A DNA stretch of 64,000 nucleotides, taken from Curvibacter sp. (GTDB lineage: Bacteria; Pseudomonadota; Gammaproteobacteria; Burkholderiales; Burkholderiaceae_C). This document shows positions 27,915 to 37,471 of this stretch, piece by piece. Positions within the stretch are counted from its first letter, which is position 1. Every line of letters begins with the position of its first letter. The notes below the pieces were generated by a model, which was given only the letters and a program-made list of their open reading frames with translations, searched no databases and was not told the origin of the DNA. The translations under genes were made by a program, and so were the position numbers. Location: NCBI GenBank assembly GCA_020248905.1, contig JADCGR010000012.1, forward strand, positions 1 through 64,000. The letters run 5' to 3'.

Positions 27915-30911
27915 TCAGCTCAGGTGTTTGCCTATGAGCCCCGCGATCTCGAACATCGTGACCTGGGCCTTGCCGAAGACAGGCTTGAGCTTGGCGTCGG
28001 CCTTGATGCTTCGCTTGTCCTTGGGGTCTTGCAGGCCCTGGGCCTTGATGTAGTCCCAGAGCTTCTTGACGACCTCGGTGCGGGCCACGGGCTCGCTGCC
28101 GATCACGGCGGCGAGTTCGGCGCTGGGCGTCAGGCCGGCGGCGCCCTTGCGGGGCTTCTTGGCGGCTGCGGTTTTGCTGGCGGCCTTCTTGGCGGGTGCC
28201 TTCTTCGCCACGGTCTTGCCCGCTGCTGTTTTGGCGGCTGCCCCGGCCCGCGCGGGCGGCGGGCCCTTGCGCGGGAACTTGGACGGTTCGAACTCGAAGC
28301 CCACCTTGCCTTCTTCCGCACTCCACGCCAGAAAGGCCTTGAAGGGGCGGCGCGTGCGCATGGAGACGAACTTTTCCAGCAGATCGGTCTTGCCCGTTGT
28401 CAGCAGCTTGACCATCTGCTCGCGCTCGACCGGCTGCTGCAGGATGATCTGGCCGCTCTTGAAGTCGCAGCTCGGCGTGGGCTGCGCAGTGGTGGGCACG
28501 GTCTTCTCGCAGAGATAGTTCTTACCGTGTTCGTACACCTTGCCTCCGCACTTGGGGCAGGCCCCCAGTGGCTCCCTGCCTGAGAAGTCGACCAGCTCCC
28601 CGGTCTCTGTCTCGTCCTCCTTGCCGAAATCAAATTCGAGCTTCCAGTTCTTGTCCTCGTCGCTGTACTTCAGTGCGATCTCGGCGGTGAAGGGCCAGCC
28701 GGCCTTGGAGCGGAAGCCTTCCAGCGGGCCAATCTTCTTGTCGCGCAGAAATTGCTCTACCTCGGCCAGTTCGAAGGCGCGCCCGGCAGGAATCTTGGTG
28801 AACGAGAAGCCGCAGCCCTCAGCCCCTTTCTTGCCGGTGCAGGTGTAGCGGCGGTAGTTTTCCTTCACCACGCCACCGCAGTTGGGGCAGGGTGTGGCGA
28901 GGGTGGCGTAGTCACCGGGGATGGTGTCGCCGTCGTACTCCTTGGCTTTTTTGACGATGTGCTCGGTCATGGCCGCGATCTCGCGCATGAACTCGGCGCG
29001 CGAGAGGCGACCGTGCTCCATCTCCGACAGCTTGAACTCCCAGCCGCCCGTGAGCTCGGGCTTGGACAACTCCTCCACGCCCAGGCCGCGCAGCAGGGTC
29101 ATGAGCTGGAAGGCCTTGGCCGTGGGGATGAGCTCGCGCCCCTCCCGCAGCATGTATTTTTCGCCTAGCAGGCCTTCGATGATGGCCGCGCGCGTGGCTG
29201 GCGTTCCCAACCCCTTTTCATGCATGGCCTCGCGCAGTTCGTCGTCTTCAATGAGTTTGCCCGCGCCCTCCATGGCGGAGAGCAGCGTGGCTTCGCTGTA
29301 GCGCGCCGGCGGGCGGGTCTTGAGGGCCTTGGGCTCGACGGCCTGGGTCTTGACCTTCTCGCCGGCCGCCACGGGCACCAGCACCTTGCTGCTGCCTTCG
29401 CCTGGCGCCATCTCGTCCTCGGCTTCCTTGCCGTAGATGGCCAGCCAGCCAGGCTTGACCAGCACCTTGCCCTCGCTCTTGAAGTTGTGACCGGCGGCCG
29501 TGGTGATGCGGGTCGTGACCTGGTACTCGGCGCTGGGGAAGAACACGGCCATGAAGCGGCGTGCCACCAGGTCGTAGAGCTTCTGCTCCGCGTCGCTCAG
29601 CCCGCTGGGTGCCTGCAGAGTGGGGATGATGGCAAAGTGGTCGCTGACTTTGGCGTTGTCGAAGATGCGTTTGCTGGGTTTGATGTAGCCCTGGTTCAGC
29701 GCGGTGAGCGCGTGCGGCGCCAGATGCTTCATGCCGGAGTCGGCGAGCATCTCGAAGGTCTGCTTGGCTACAGACAGATAGTCCTCGGGCAGGTGGCGCG
29801 AATCGGTACGCGGGTAGGTCAGCGCCTTGTGGCGTTCGTACAGGCTTTGCGCGATGGACAGCGTGGTCTTGGCCGAGAAGCCGAACTTGCCGTTGGCCTC
29901 GCGCTGCAGGCTGGTCAGATCGAACAGCATGGGCGAGGCCTGGGTGCTGGGCTTGCTCTCTTGCGTGACGGTCGCGGTCTGGCCGCGCACGGCGTCGGCG
30001 ATCGTGCGCGCCTGCTTTTCACTCCAGACGCGATCGGCCTTCTGCTCAGCGTCGTCTTCGTTCTTCTTCCACTTGGGGTCGAACCACTTGCCTGGGTACT
30101 CGCCGGCTTTTGCGCTAAAGGTCGCGTGCACCTCCCAGTAGTCCCGGCTCACAAATCTGCGGATCTGCTCCTCGCGCTCCACGACCACGGCCAGCGTGGG
30201 CGTCTGCACCCGACCCACCGTGGTGAGGAAGAAACCGCCGTCGCGCGAGTTGAATGCCGTCATGGCGCGCGTGCCGTTGATGCCCACGAGCCAGTCGGCT
30301 TCGGAGCGGCTGCGCGCGGCGTCGGCCAGCGGCATCATTTGCTTGTCAGTGCGCAGGTTGTCAAAGCCGTCACGGATGGCCTGGGGCGTCATGCTTTGCA
30401 GCCACAGGCGCGAGATCGGCTTGCGTGGCGTTTTGGTGCGGACTGGCGCATCAGCTTCGCTGCCGAAGGCGTACTGCTCGATCAAGCGGAAGATCAGCTC
30501 CCCCTCGCGGCCCGCGTCACAGGCATTGATGAGCTGGCCCACGTCCTTGCGCTTGGCCAGCTTGACGACGGCGTTTAGACGCGTCTTGGTCTTGTCCACC
30601 GGCTTGAGCTCGAAGTGTGGCGGGATCACCGGCAGGTGCGTAAAGCTCCACTTGCCGCGCTTCACGTCGTACTGTTCCGGCGCCTGGATCTCGACCAGAT
30701 GGCCTACGGCGCTGGAGACTACGTAGTTGTCGTTCTCGAAGTATTCGTCGTGTTTCTCGAACTTGCCCGCCACGGGGGTGAGGGCGCGCACGATGTCCTG
30801 CGCGACCGAAGGTTTCTCGGCGATGACCAGCGTCTTGCCCAAGGTGGCGGGCCTGGCGCTGGTGGCGCCTTTCGCGGAAGCAGAGCTTTTGGTCAAACCA
30901 GCGGTTTTCAT
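27915..30911 (-). CDS. topB: DNA topoisomerase III with C-terminal SWIB domain
   Basis: Type IA topoisomerase that decatenates and relaxes DNA by single-strand passage; 998 aa. The TOPRIM domain carries TLVIAEKPSVAQDI near residue 26 and DAGREGELIF; the active-site Tyr is in LTYPRTDSRHLPEDY. Two Cys-rich zinc-ribbon-like segments follow (CPNCGGVVKENYRRYTC and CPKCGGKV). A Lys/Ala-rich linker (about 890-920) leads to a SWIB/MDM2-type domain (about 925-998, with VVKKLWDYIKAQGLQDPKDK). The ATG at 30911 is chosen because the upstream extension only reads through a CG-repeat tract. It is divergent from a SET-domain gene. Confidence 0.93.
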   Translation of the reverse strand: MKTAGLTKSSASAKGATSARPATLGKTLVIAEKPSVAQDIVRALTPVAGKFEKHDEYFENDNYVVSSAVGHLVEIQAPEQYDVKRGKWSFTHLPVIPPHFELKPVDKTKTRLNAVVKLAKRKDVGQLINACDAGREGELIFRLIEQYAFGSEADAPVRTKTPRKPISRLWLQSMTPQAIRDGFDNLRTDKQMMPLADAARSRSEADWLVGINGTRAMTAFNSRDGGFFLTTVGRVQTPTLAVVVEREEQIRRFVSRDYWEVHATFSAKAGEYPGKWFDPKWKKNEDDAEQKADRVWSEKQARTIADAVRGQTATVTQESKPSTQASPMLFDLTSLQREANGKFGFSAKTTLSIAQSLYERHKALTYPRTDSRHLPEDYLSVAKQTFEMLADSGMKHLAPHALTALNQGYIKPSKRIFDNAKVSDHFAIIPTLQAPSGLSDAEQKLYDLVARRFMAVFFPSAEYQVTTRITTAAGHNFKSEGKVLVKPGWLAIYGKEAEDEMAPGEGSSKVLVPVAAGEKVKTQAVEPKALKTRPPARYSEATLLSAMEGAGKLIEDDELREAMHEKGLGTPATRAAIIEGLLGEKYMLREGRELIPTAKAFQLMTLLRGLGVEELSKPELTGGWEFKLSEMEHGRLSRAEFMREIAAMTEHIVKKAKEYDGDTIPGDYATLATPCPNCGGVVKENYRRYTCTGKKGAEGCGFSFTKIPAGRAFELAEVEQFLRDKKIGPLEGFRSKAGWPFTAEIALKYSDEDKNWKLEFDFGKEDETETGELVDFSGREPLGACPKCGGKVYEHGKNYLCEKTVPTTAQPTPSCDFKSGQIILQQPVEREQMVKLLTTGKTDLLEKFVSMRTRRPFKAFLAWSAEEGKVGFEFEPSKFPRKGPPPARAGAAAKTAAGKTVAKKAPAKKAASKTAAAKKPRKGAAGLTPSAELAAVIGSEPVARTEVVKKLWDYIKAQGLQDPKDKRSIKADAKLKPVFGKAQVTMFEIAGLIGKHLS

Positions 30912-30931
30912 CTGACTACAATCCAGTTCTC

Positions 30932-30975
30932 TCGCGCGCACGCGCACACACGCGGGCGCGCACACGCGCGCGCCC
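30932..30975. repeat. Alternating purine-pyrimidine (CG/CA) tract
   Basis: About 44 bases made almost only of CG and CA dinucleotides, broken by a few CGGG/GCCC steps. It fills nearly half of the 95-base spacer between divergent topB and the SET-domain gene. Such tracts favour left-handed Z-DNA under negative supercoiling. No ordinary promoter elements were recognised within it. Confidence 0.7.
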
Positions 30976-31006
30976 ATACGAGTTCACCTTACCAAATTTT
31001 TCAGCA

Positions 31007-31582
31007 GTGTCCAAGAATCCCGCCAGTGAGCCCGGCCGCCGCATCCAGACCCGCCGCTCGGGCGTGCACGGCAAGGGCGTGTTCGCCGTCCAGGACATTC
31101 CCAAGGGCGAGGCCATCATCGAGTACGTGGGCGAGGTGATCGACTGGAAGGAAGCGCTGCGCCGGCATCCGCATGACCCCAAGGACCCGAACCACACTTT
31201 CTACTTTCACATTGATGAGGACCACGTCATTGATGCCAAGGTGGGGGGTAATTCCTCGCGCTGGATCAACCATTCCTGCGCACCCAACTGTGAGGCCGAT
31301 GAGGAGGGTGGCCGGGTCTTCATCAAGTCCTTGCGCAGGATCAAGGCGGGCGAGGAGCTGAACTACGACTACGGGCTCATCATCGACGAGCCCTACACCC
31401 GCAAGCTGCTGGCCCAGTACCCTTGCTGGTGCGGCAGCGAGAACTGCCGCGGCACCTTGCTCGCGCCCAAGGATGACGAGCCCCGAAAGAAGGCCCGCAA
31501 GAAAAAGAAGAAAGACAAAGCCAAGGCTGCGGACAAGAAAAAGAGAAACAAGAAGAAGTCCGGCAGGAAGAGCGAGGCCTGA
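31007..31582 (+). CDS. SET-domain protein-lysine methyltransferase
   Basis: Likely SAM-dependent protein-lysine methyltransferase of 191 aa. The SET domain spans about residues 10-130, with HGKGVFA near the start, the SAM/catalytic motif RWINHSCAPNCE near 86 and ELNYDYG near 118, then a post-SET Cys cluster CWCGSENCRGT near 142. A very basic Lys-rich tail (about 160-191) could bind nucleic acid. It starts at GTG, divergent from topB, and its TGA overlaps the birA ATG by one base. The target protein is unknown. Confidence 0.88.
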   Translation: MSKNPASEPGRRIQTRRSGVHGKGVFAVQDIPKGEAIIEYVGEVIDWKEALRRHPHDPKDPNHTFYFHIDEDHVIDAKVGGNSSRWINHSCAPNCEADEEGGRVFIKSLRRIKAGEELNYDYGLIIDEPYTRKLLAQYPCWCGSENCRGTLLAPKDDEPRKKARKKKKKDKAKAADKKKRNKKKSGRKSEA

Positions 31583-32340
31583 TGCTGCGCTGGCCGGCCG
31601 AAGCCATCTGGGAGGCCGTGGCGCCCGCGCTGCCCGGCCTTACCGTCGAGGTCCTGCCCGAGATCGATTCCACCAACACCGAGCTCATGCGCCGCGCGCA
31701 TGCCGGTCACATCCACCCCGTGCTGCTGGTGGCCGAGGCGCAGACGGCGGGGCGCGGTCGCCTGGGCCGAAGCTGGAACAGCGGTACCCAGCCGGGCGCG
31801 GTGCTGACATTTTCGCTGGGCCTGCCGCTGCAGACAGCCGATTGGTCCGGTCTGTCCCTGGCGGTTGGCCTGGGCGTGGTCCAGGCCTTGCATCCGACCC
31901 TGCAGCTCAAGTGGCCCAACGACGTCTGGTGGCAGGACCGTAAACTCGCCGGAATTCTGATCGAGACCACCCAGGTGGGGCAGGAGCGCTACGCTGTCAT
32001 TGGCGTGGGCCTCAACGTGGCGCCGCAGCCCGCGCCGGGCATGACCACACCGCCGGCGTGGCTGCAGGAACTCGATGCCACGCTGGATGCGCCCGCGGCG
32101 TTGCTGCGGGTGGTGCCGTCCATCGTGCGGGCGGTGCAGCGCTTTGAGGTCGAGGGCTGGGCGCCGATGCAGCCGGCCTACGCCGCGCGTGATGTGCTGG
32201 CCGGCCGCACCGTGCTGCTCAGCGACGGGCTCACCGGAGTGGCCCGCGGGGTTGATGAACGCGGCGCCCTGCTGGTGCATACTCGCTCGGGGCTGCGCAA
32301 AGTCTCCAGTACCGAGGTCAGCGTCCGCCCTGCCCACTGA
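31582..32340 (+). CDS. birA: Biotin--[acetyl-CoA-carboxylase] ligase
   Basis: Attaches biotin to the carboxyl carrier protein of acetyl-CoA carboxylase. It is 252 aa, with the biotinyl-AMP loop AGRGRLGRSWNSG near residue 53 and the KWPNDVWWQDRKLAGILIE segment near 112. It lacks the N-terminal helix-turn-helix found in E. coli BirA, so it should be a monofunctional enzyme and not a repressor. Its start overlaps the SET gene stop by one base, and the next gene follows 19 bases later, so the three are likely one operon. Confidence 0.94.
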   Translation: MLRWPAEAIWEAVAPALPGLTVEVLPEIDSTNTELMRRAHAGHIHPVLLVAEAQTAGRGRLGRSWNSGTQPGAVLTFSLGLPLQTADWSGLSLAVGLGVVQALHPTLQLKWPNDVWWQDRKLAGILIETTQVGQERYAVIGVGLNVAPQPAPGMTTPPAWLQELDATLDAPAALLRVVPSIVRAVQRFEVEGWAPMQPAYAARDVLAGRTVLLSDGLTGVARGVDERGALLVHTRSGLRKVSSTEVSVRPAH

Positions 32341-32359
32341 ATCCTCGCCATACCGAGCC

Positions 32360-33019
32360 ATGCTCCGTCTCGCCGTTCTGCTGCTGGTTCTGCTCAACGC
32401 AGGGTACTACGCTTGGTCGCATGGCATGGTCCGCGCCTATGGCTGGGCGCCAGCCGAGCAGAGCGAACCGCAAAGACTGGCGCAGCAGTTGCGCCCCGAG
32501 GCCATCCGCATTCTGCCGCCGGAGGAGGGGCGACGCGCCGAGCAGGCCGCCCTCACACCGCCCAAGCCGCCCGAATGCCTGACCGCCGGTCTGTTTGACG
32601 AGGCGCAGACCGAGGCCTTGCGCAAGGCACTCGAAGCGCTGGCGCTGCCAGCAGCCTGGTCGCTGGACGTCAGCGTCGAGCCCGCACGCTGGATTGTCTA
32701 TATGGGAAAGTTTCCCAATGCTGGTGCGCAGGAAAAGAAACGCGCGGAGCTGGAGACGATGAAGCTCAAGCTTTATCCGGTGGACAACGTGGACCTGCGG
32801 CCGGGCTTGTCGCTGGCCCGTTTCGAGACCGAGGCCCAGGCCCGGGCAGAGCTCGCGGCGCTGCAAAAGCGAGGCGTTCGTACCGCGCGCGTGGTCCAGG
32901 AGCGGGCCGAGATCAAGCTGGCCCAGCTGCGGCTGCCCGCCGTGGACGAGCCGCTCAAGACCCGGCTCGCGGACCTCAAGCCCTTGCTGGGCGACAAGTC
33001 ACTGCGCAGCTGCAAGTAA
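32360..33019 (+). CDS. Membrane-anchored SPOR-like hypothetical protein
   Basis: Protein of 219 aa with a single N-terminal membrane helix (LRLAVLLLVLLNAGYYAW) and a periplasmic remainder. The segment around WIVYMGKFPN...EKKRAELETMKLKLYPVDN and GLSLARFETEAQARAELAALQKRGVRTARVV resembles a SPOR (septal peptidoglycan-binding) domain by pattern, at about 110-190. It follows birA by 19 bases. Proteins of this type are found beside birA in related genomes; a role at the cell envelope or septum is inferred from the SPOR resemblance only. Confidence 0.65.
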   Translation: MLRLAVLLLVLLNAGYYAWSHGMVRAYGWAPAEQSEPQRLAQQLRPEAIRILPPEEGRRAEQAALTPPKPPECLTAGLFDEAQTEALRKALEALALPAAWSLDVSVEPARWIVYMGKFPNAGAQEKKRAELETMKLKLYPVDNVDLRPGLSLARFETEAQARAELAALQKRGVRTARVVQERAEIKLAQLRLPAVDEPLKTRLADLKPLLGDKSLRSCK

Positions 33020-33058
33020 AGGACCAGCGGCCAGCACGAGGCCTGTGGCACCCCTTGC

Positions 33059-34498
33059 TCACGCGTGCCCGAGGTCAAACCTTACCGTAAAACGCGCGCC
33101 GGGTGGTTTCTGCCCCGGTCGGGTGTCTTCCACGGTGATGTGGGCCCCGTGCTGCAACGCGATCTCCTGGGCGATGGGCAGGCCCAGCCCGGAGCCGTCC
33201 ACGTCGTTGCCCAGCGCCCGGTAGAAGGGCTGGAACACAAGCTCGCGCTCCGCCGCAGCGATGCCAGGTCCGGAGTCCTCGACCTGCAGCACGATGACGT
33301 TACCGAAGGGGTCGGCCAGCACCCGTGCCGTGATGACGCCCGGCCGCTCTACGCTGGAGGGCGTGTAGTTGATTGCGTTGTCCAGCAGGTTGCGCACCAG
33401 TTCCTTGAGCAGCGTGGGGTTGGCGTCCAGCGTGGCTGCGGGCGTGCCGGCCCCAGCGCCTTCGTAGCCGAGGTCGATGTGCTTGTCCATGGCGCGGGGC
33501 ACGCAATCCTGCACGACCTCCATGGTCAGGCGGGCCAGGTCGCAGGGCTGGCGCTGCATGGCGGCGGTGCCGGCTTCTGCGCGGGCAAGCGCCAGCAGCT
33601 GGTTCACGGTGTGCGTGGCGCGGATACTTGCCCGCCCGATCTGGCGCAGTGACTGCTTGAGCTCCTCGGTGCTCGTGCCTTCGCGCTGCGCCAGATCGGC
33701 CTGCATGCGCAGCCCGGCCAGGGGCGTCTTGAGCTGATGCGCGGCGTCGGCCAGAAAGCGCTTTTGCGTGCCGATGGAGTCCTTCAGGCGCAGCAACAAG
33801 TCGTTGACGGAGGCGACCAGCGGCGCGACTTCCAGCGGCACCGTCTGCGTGTCCAGCGGGCTAAGGTCGTCGGGCCGGCGGGCACGGATGCGCTCTTCAA
33901 GACGGTTCAGCGGCTTGATGGCCTGCACCAGCGCCAGCCATACCAGCAGCACGGCCAGCGGCAGCGTGACGAACTGCGGCAGCATGACGCCCTTGATGAT
34001 TTCGGCGGCCAGGATGGAGCGCTTGTCCAGCGTCTCGGCCACCTGCACGAGCGCCAATTGCGAGCCCGGCGGCTCCAGGGGCACCCACATGTAGGCCACG
34101 CGCAAGTCCTGGCCGGCGTGCCGGTCATCGCGCAAGCTGACCTTGCCGGGTTGCACGACCTCATCCTCGGACGGCGCGGGGAAGTCGCGTTCTCCACTCA
34201 GATACTCGCCCCGGGCGCCGAGCACCTGGTAGAAGACCATGTCCGCGTCATCCGCCCCCAGCAGCTTGCGCGCCGGCAGGGGCAGGCTGAACTGCACCTG
34301 CTGGTCGCGCACGACGAGCAGCTGGGCCAGCGCGTTTACGTTGTATTCCAGCGTGCGGTCAAAGGGCTTGCCAGCGATGTTCTGCGCCACAAGCCAGGTC
34401 AGTACCAGGCTGATCGGCCACAGCAGCAACAGTGGCGTGAGCATCCAGTCCAGGATCTCGCCGAAGAGCGAGCGTTGCTCGCGCTGGAAGAGTTTCAT
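33059..34498 (-). CDS. tctE: Sensor histidine kinase, TctE-like
   Basis: Inner membrane histidine kinase of 479 aa. An N-terminal helix (about 20-40) and a second near residue 170-190 bracket a periplasmic 2CSK_N-type sensor region; a HAMP-like linker follows. The H-box is DAAHQLKTPLAGLR near residue 256, the N-box ELVRNLLDNAINYTPS near 365, and G-boxes DSGPGI and GLGLPIA near 422-445. It lies after the response regulator gene on the same strand, separated by 86 bases holding a large inverted repeat. The TctE name is by resemblance; no tricarboxylate transporter genes are present nearby. Confidence 0.88.
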   Translation of the reverse strand: MKLFQREQRSLFGEILDWMLTPLLLLWPISLVLTWLVAQNIAGKPFDRTLEYNVNALAQLLVVRDQQVQFSLPLPARKLLGADDADMVFYQVLGARGEYLSGERDFPAPSEDEVVQPGKVSLRDDRHAGQDLRVAYMWVPLEPPGSQLALVQVAETLDKRSILAAEIIKGVMLPQFVTLPLAVLLVWLALVQAIKPLNRLEERIRARRPDDLSPLDTQTVPLEVAPLVASVNDLLLRLKDSIGTQKRFLADAAHQLKTPLAGLRMQADLAQREGTSTEELKQSLRQIGRASIRATHTVNQLLALARAEAGTAAMQRQPCDLARLTMEVVQDCVPRAMDKHIDLGYEGAGAGTPAATLDANPTLLKELVRNLLDNAINYTPSSVERPGVITARVLADPFGNVIVLQVEDSGPGIAAAERELVFQPFYRALGNDVDGSGLGLPIAQEIALQHGAHITVEDTRPGQKPPGARFTVRFDLGHA

Positions 34499-34519
34499 GG
34501 GGGAGCTTGGGCGTTTCGC

Positions 34520-34589
34520 GTTGTGAGTTCAGCGTTCGTCGTTCAGCGCGTAAGGGTTCTCGCTCAACGCCGAACGCCCAACGCTCAAC
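34520..34589. repeat. Imperfect 29-bp inverted repeat between response regulator and kinase genes
   Basis: Arms at 34520-34548 and 34561-34589 are imperfect inverted copies made of GTTCAGCG/CGCTCAAC-like units around a 12-base loop. The right arm includes the stop codon of the response regulator gene. It would form a long hairpin in the mRNA between the two cistrons. No T-run follows. Confidence 0.5.
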
Positions 34590-35259
34590 CCGGGATTTTC
34601 TCCAGGCAGTATCCTAGGCCGCGCACCGTGGCGATGCGGATCGGCCCCTTCTCGATCTTCTTGCGCAGGCGGTGGATGTAGACCTCGATGGCATTGTTGC
34701 TCACCTCCTCGCCCCACTCGCACAGGCGCTCCACCAGCTGATCCTTGCTGACCAGCCGGCCGGTGCGCTGCAGCAGCACTTCCAGCAGGCCCAGCTCGCG
34801 CGCCGAGAGTTCCACCATCTTGCCGTCGATGGTGGCCACGCGGCCGGCCTGGTCGTAGACCAGCGGGCCGTGCTTGATGTGGCTGCTTGTGGCCCCCATA
34901 CCGCGGCGCACCAGCGCCCGCGCGCGGGCCTCAAGCTCCTGCAGCGAGAAGGGCTTGGCCATGTAGTCGTCGGCGCCGTAGTCCAGGCCCTTGACGCGTT
35001 CCTCCACGCTGTCGGCTGCAGTCAGGATCAGCACGGGGAGGCTGGAGCCGCGTGCGCGCAGCCGTTTGAGGACCTCCAGCCCGTGCATCCTGGGTAGGCC
35101 CAGGTCCAGGATCAGCAGGTCGAACTCGCTGTTGGTCATCAACGCTGCATCGGCCTCGGTTCCGTTGGCCACATGATTCACGGCCGCGCCCGAGCCGCGA
35201 AGGGTGCGCAGCAGACCGTCGGCCAGCACCTGGTCGTCCTCGGCAATCAGTATCCGCAT
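34585..35259 (-). CDS. tctD: OmpR-family response regulator, TctD-like
   Basis: Two-component response regulator of 224 aa. The receiver domain (1-115) has the acidic pair in IAEDD, the phospho-acceptor Asp in LILDLGLPR near residue 51 and the Lys in YMAKPF near 101. The C-terminal winged helix (about 125-220) is of Trans_reg_C type, ending RGLGYCLEKIPG. The start has GAGGAGA at ideal spacing. It pairs with the adjacent TctE-like kinase. The TctD assignment is by likeness; regulated genes are not evident. Confidence 0.9.
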   Translation of the reverse strand: MRILIAEDDQVLADGLLRTLRGSGAAVNHVANGTEADAALMTNSEFDLLILDLGLPRMHGLEVLKRLRARGSSLPVLILTAADSVEERVKGLDYGADDYMAKPFSLQELEARARALVRRGMGATSSHIKHGPLVYDQAGRVATIDGKMVELSARELGLLEVLLQRTGRLVSKDQLVERLCEWGEEVSNNAIEVYIHRLRKKIEKGPIRIATVRGLGYCLEKIPG

Positions 35260-35315
35260 GCGTGTCTCCTCGCCTGCCGGCTGTGGGTCGCTGGCTTGGC
35301 TGTTCCAAATCGATT

Positions 35316-35801
35316 CTAGGCGCTTACGTAGGCTTCCAGGCCCAGTGCAATCACCGTGGCCACCTCCGCACCCACGGCCTGGCGCAGTTCGTCCTCGGCC
35401 TGGCGTACGGCCCGCTCAAAACCGTGCAGCCAGGCCAGGCCCGCGGGGGTAAACCGGACCCGCTTGGCGCGCCCGTCGCGGGCGTCGGCCTCGCGCGTGA
35501 CCAGGCCCCAGGCCTCGCACTGGTCTACCAGCTTGCCCATGGCCTGCTTGCTCATGCCTGCGGAGTCCGCCAGGTCCTGCAGACGGGAGCCGCCAAGGGC
35601 GAGGTGGCGTGTGATGTGCACGTGCGCAGCGCTGACCTGACCGCGGGCGGCAAGGTTGGAGAGGGCCAGCGGCACTTCGGGATCGTGCGCCATCAGGTGC
35701 AGCACGCGACCATCAAAGCGGCGCATGGCATGGCCCAGCAGGCGGCCCAGATGCGTCTGGCGCCAGCCGTCCTCAGTCGGTACATCTTGGGGGAACTCCA
35801 C
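35316..35801 (-). CDS. MarR-family transcriptional regulator
   Basis: Winged-helix regulator of about 161 aa. The DNA-binding region spans residues 45-125, with the recognition segment GMSKQAMGKLVDQCEAWGLVTREADARDGRAKR typical of MarR wing structure. No ATG begins this frame; GTG at 35801 is used here, with TTG 35807 as an alternative. An imperfect TAGT...ACTA repeat (35809-35827) lies just upstream and could be its own operator. It is followed by the two-component genes on the same strand, though its target is unknown. Confidence 0.8.
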   Translation of the reverse strand: MEFPQDVPTEDGWRQTHLGRLLGHAMRRFDGRVLHLMAHDPEVPLALSNLAARGQVSAAHVHITRHLALGGSRLQDLADSAGMSKQAMGKLVDQCEAWGLVTREADARDGRAKRVRFTPAGLAWLHGFERAVRQAEDELRQAVGAEVATVIALGLEAYVSA

Positions 35802-35851
35802 GACCAAATAGTAAGCCAGAATGACTAAAAAACAAGTTTACGAGCCGGCAT

Positions 35852-35882
35852 TTGATGGCTAGAGTACTGTTCACGTATCCAG
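35852..35882 (+). promoter_or_regulatory. recA promoter with LexA-like box
   Basis: CTGTTCACGTATCCAG (35867-35882) matches the LexA consensus CTGT-N8-ACAG except for one base. It overlaps a candidate -10 (TATCCA, 35876-35881) placed 18 bases after TTGATG (35852-35857). Its position 55 bases before recA supports SOS control. Confidence 0.6.
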
Positions 35883-35936
35883 CCTGTAGTTAACAACACT
35901 GGATCAGCCCATCAACCCCAACGCAAGGAGCTCCGC

Positions 35937-36982
<1,046 letters not shown>

Positions 36983-36983
<1 letters not shown>

Positions 36984-37465
36984 TGCATACAAAGCAGGGG
37001 CCGGCGGGCGCGAAGCTCGCCTTCCAGCCCAGCCTCAAGGGTAGGGCCTTGAGGCTGCTCGGGCAGCGTGAGCACACCCGCAGTGAGCTGGAACGCAAGC
37101 TTCGCGCCCACGAGCAGGAGCCCGGCACCCTGGCCCGGGCGCTGGACGAGCTGCAGGCCCAAGGCTATCTGGACGAGCGGCGCGCGGCCGAGTCTCTGGT
37201 CCATCGCCGGGCCAGCCAGCTCGGCGCAACGCGCTTGCGTCAGGAAATGCAGGACAAGGGTCTGGGGCGGGAGTTGATCGAGCAGACCCTGGCGGGGCTC
37301 AAGGACAGCGAATTGACCCGGGCACGTGAAGTCTGGAGGCGCAAGTTCGACGCAGCACCCACCACGCCGCATGAGCGGGCCAAACAGACGCGTTTCCTGC
37401 TGGCCCGAGGCTTCTCGGCAGAGGTGGTGCGCCGGGTGCTGGGCGGAGACCCGTCGGATGAATAA
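36983..37465 (+). CDS. recX: Regulatory protein RecX
   Basis: Small helical modulator that inhibits RecA filament growth; 160 aa. It shows the RecX tandem three-helix pattern with SLKGRALRLLGQREHTRSELERKL at the start and the AQGYLDERRAAESLVHRR segment. The ATG shares its A with the recA stop codon (TAATG), so translation is coupled and RecX made in low proportion, as in other proteobacteria. Nothing unusual. Confidence 0.95.
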
Positions 37466-37471
37466 GCCGGG

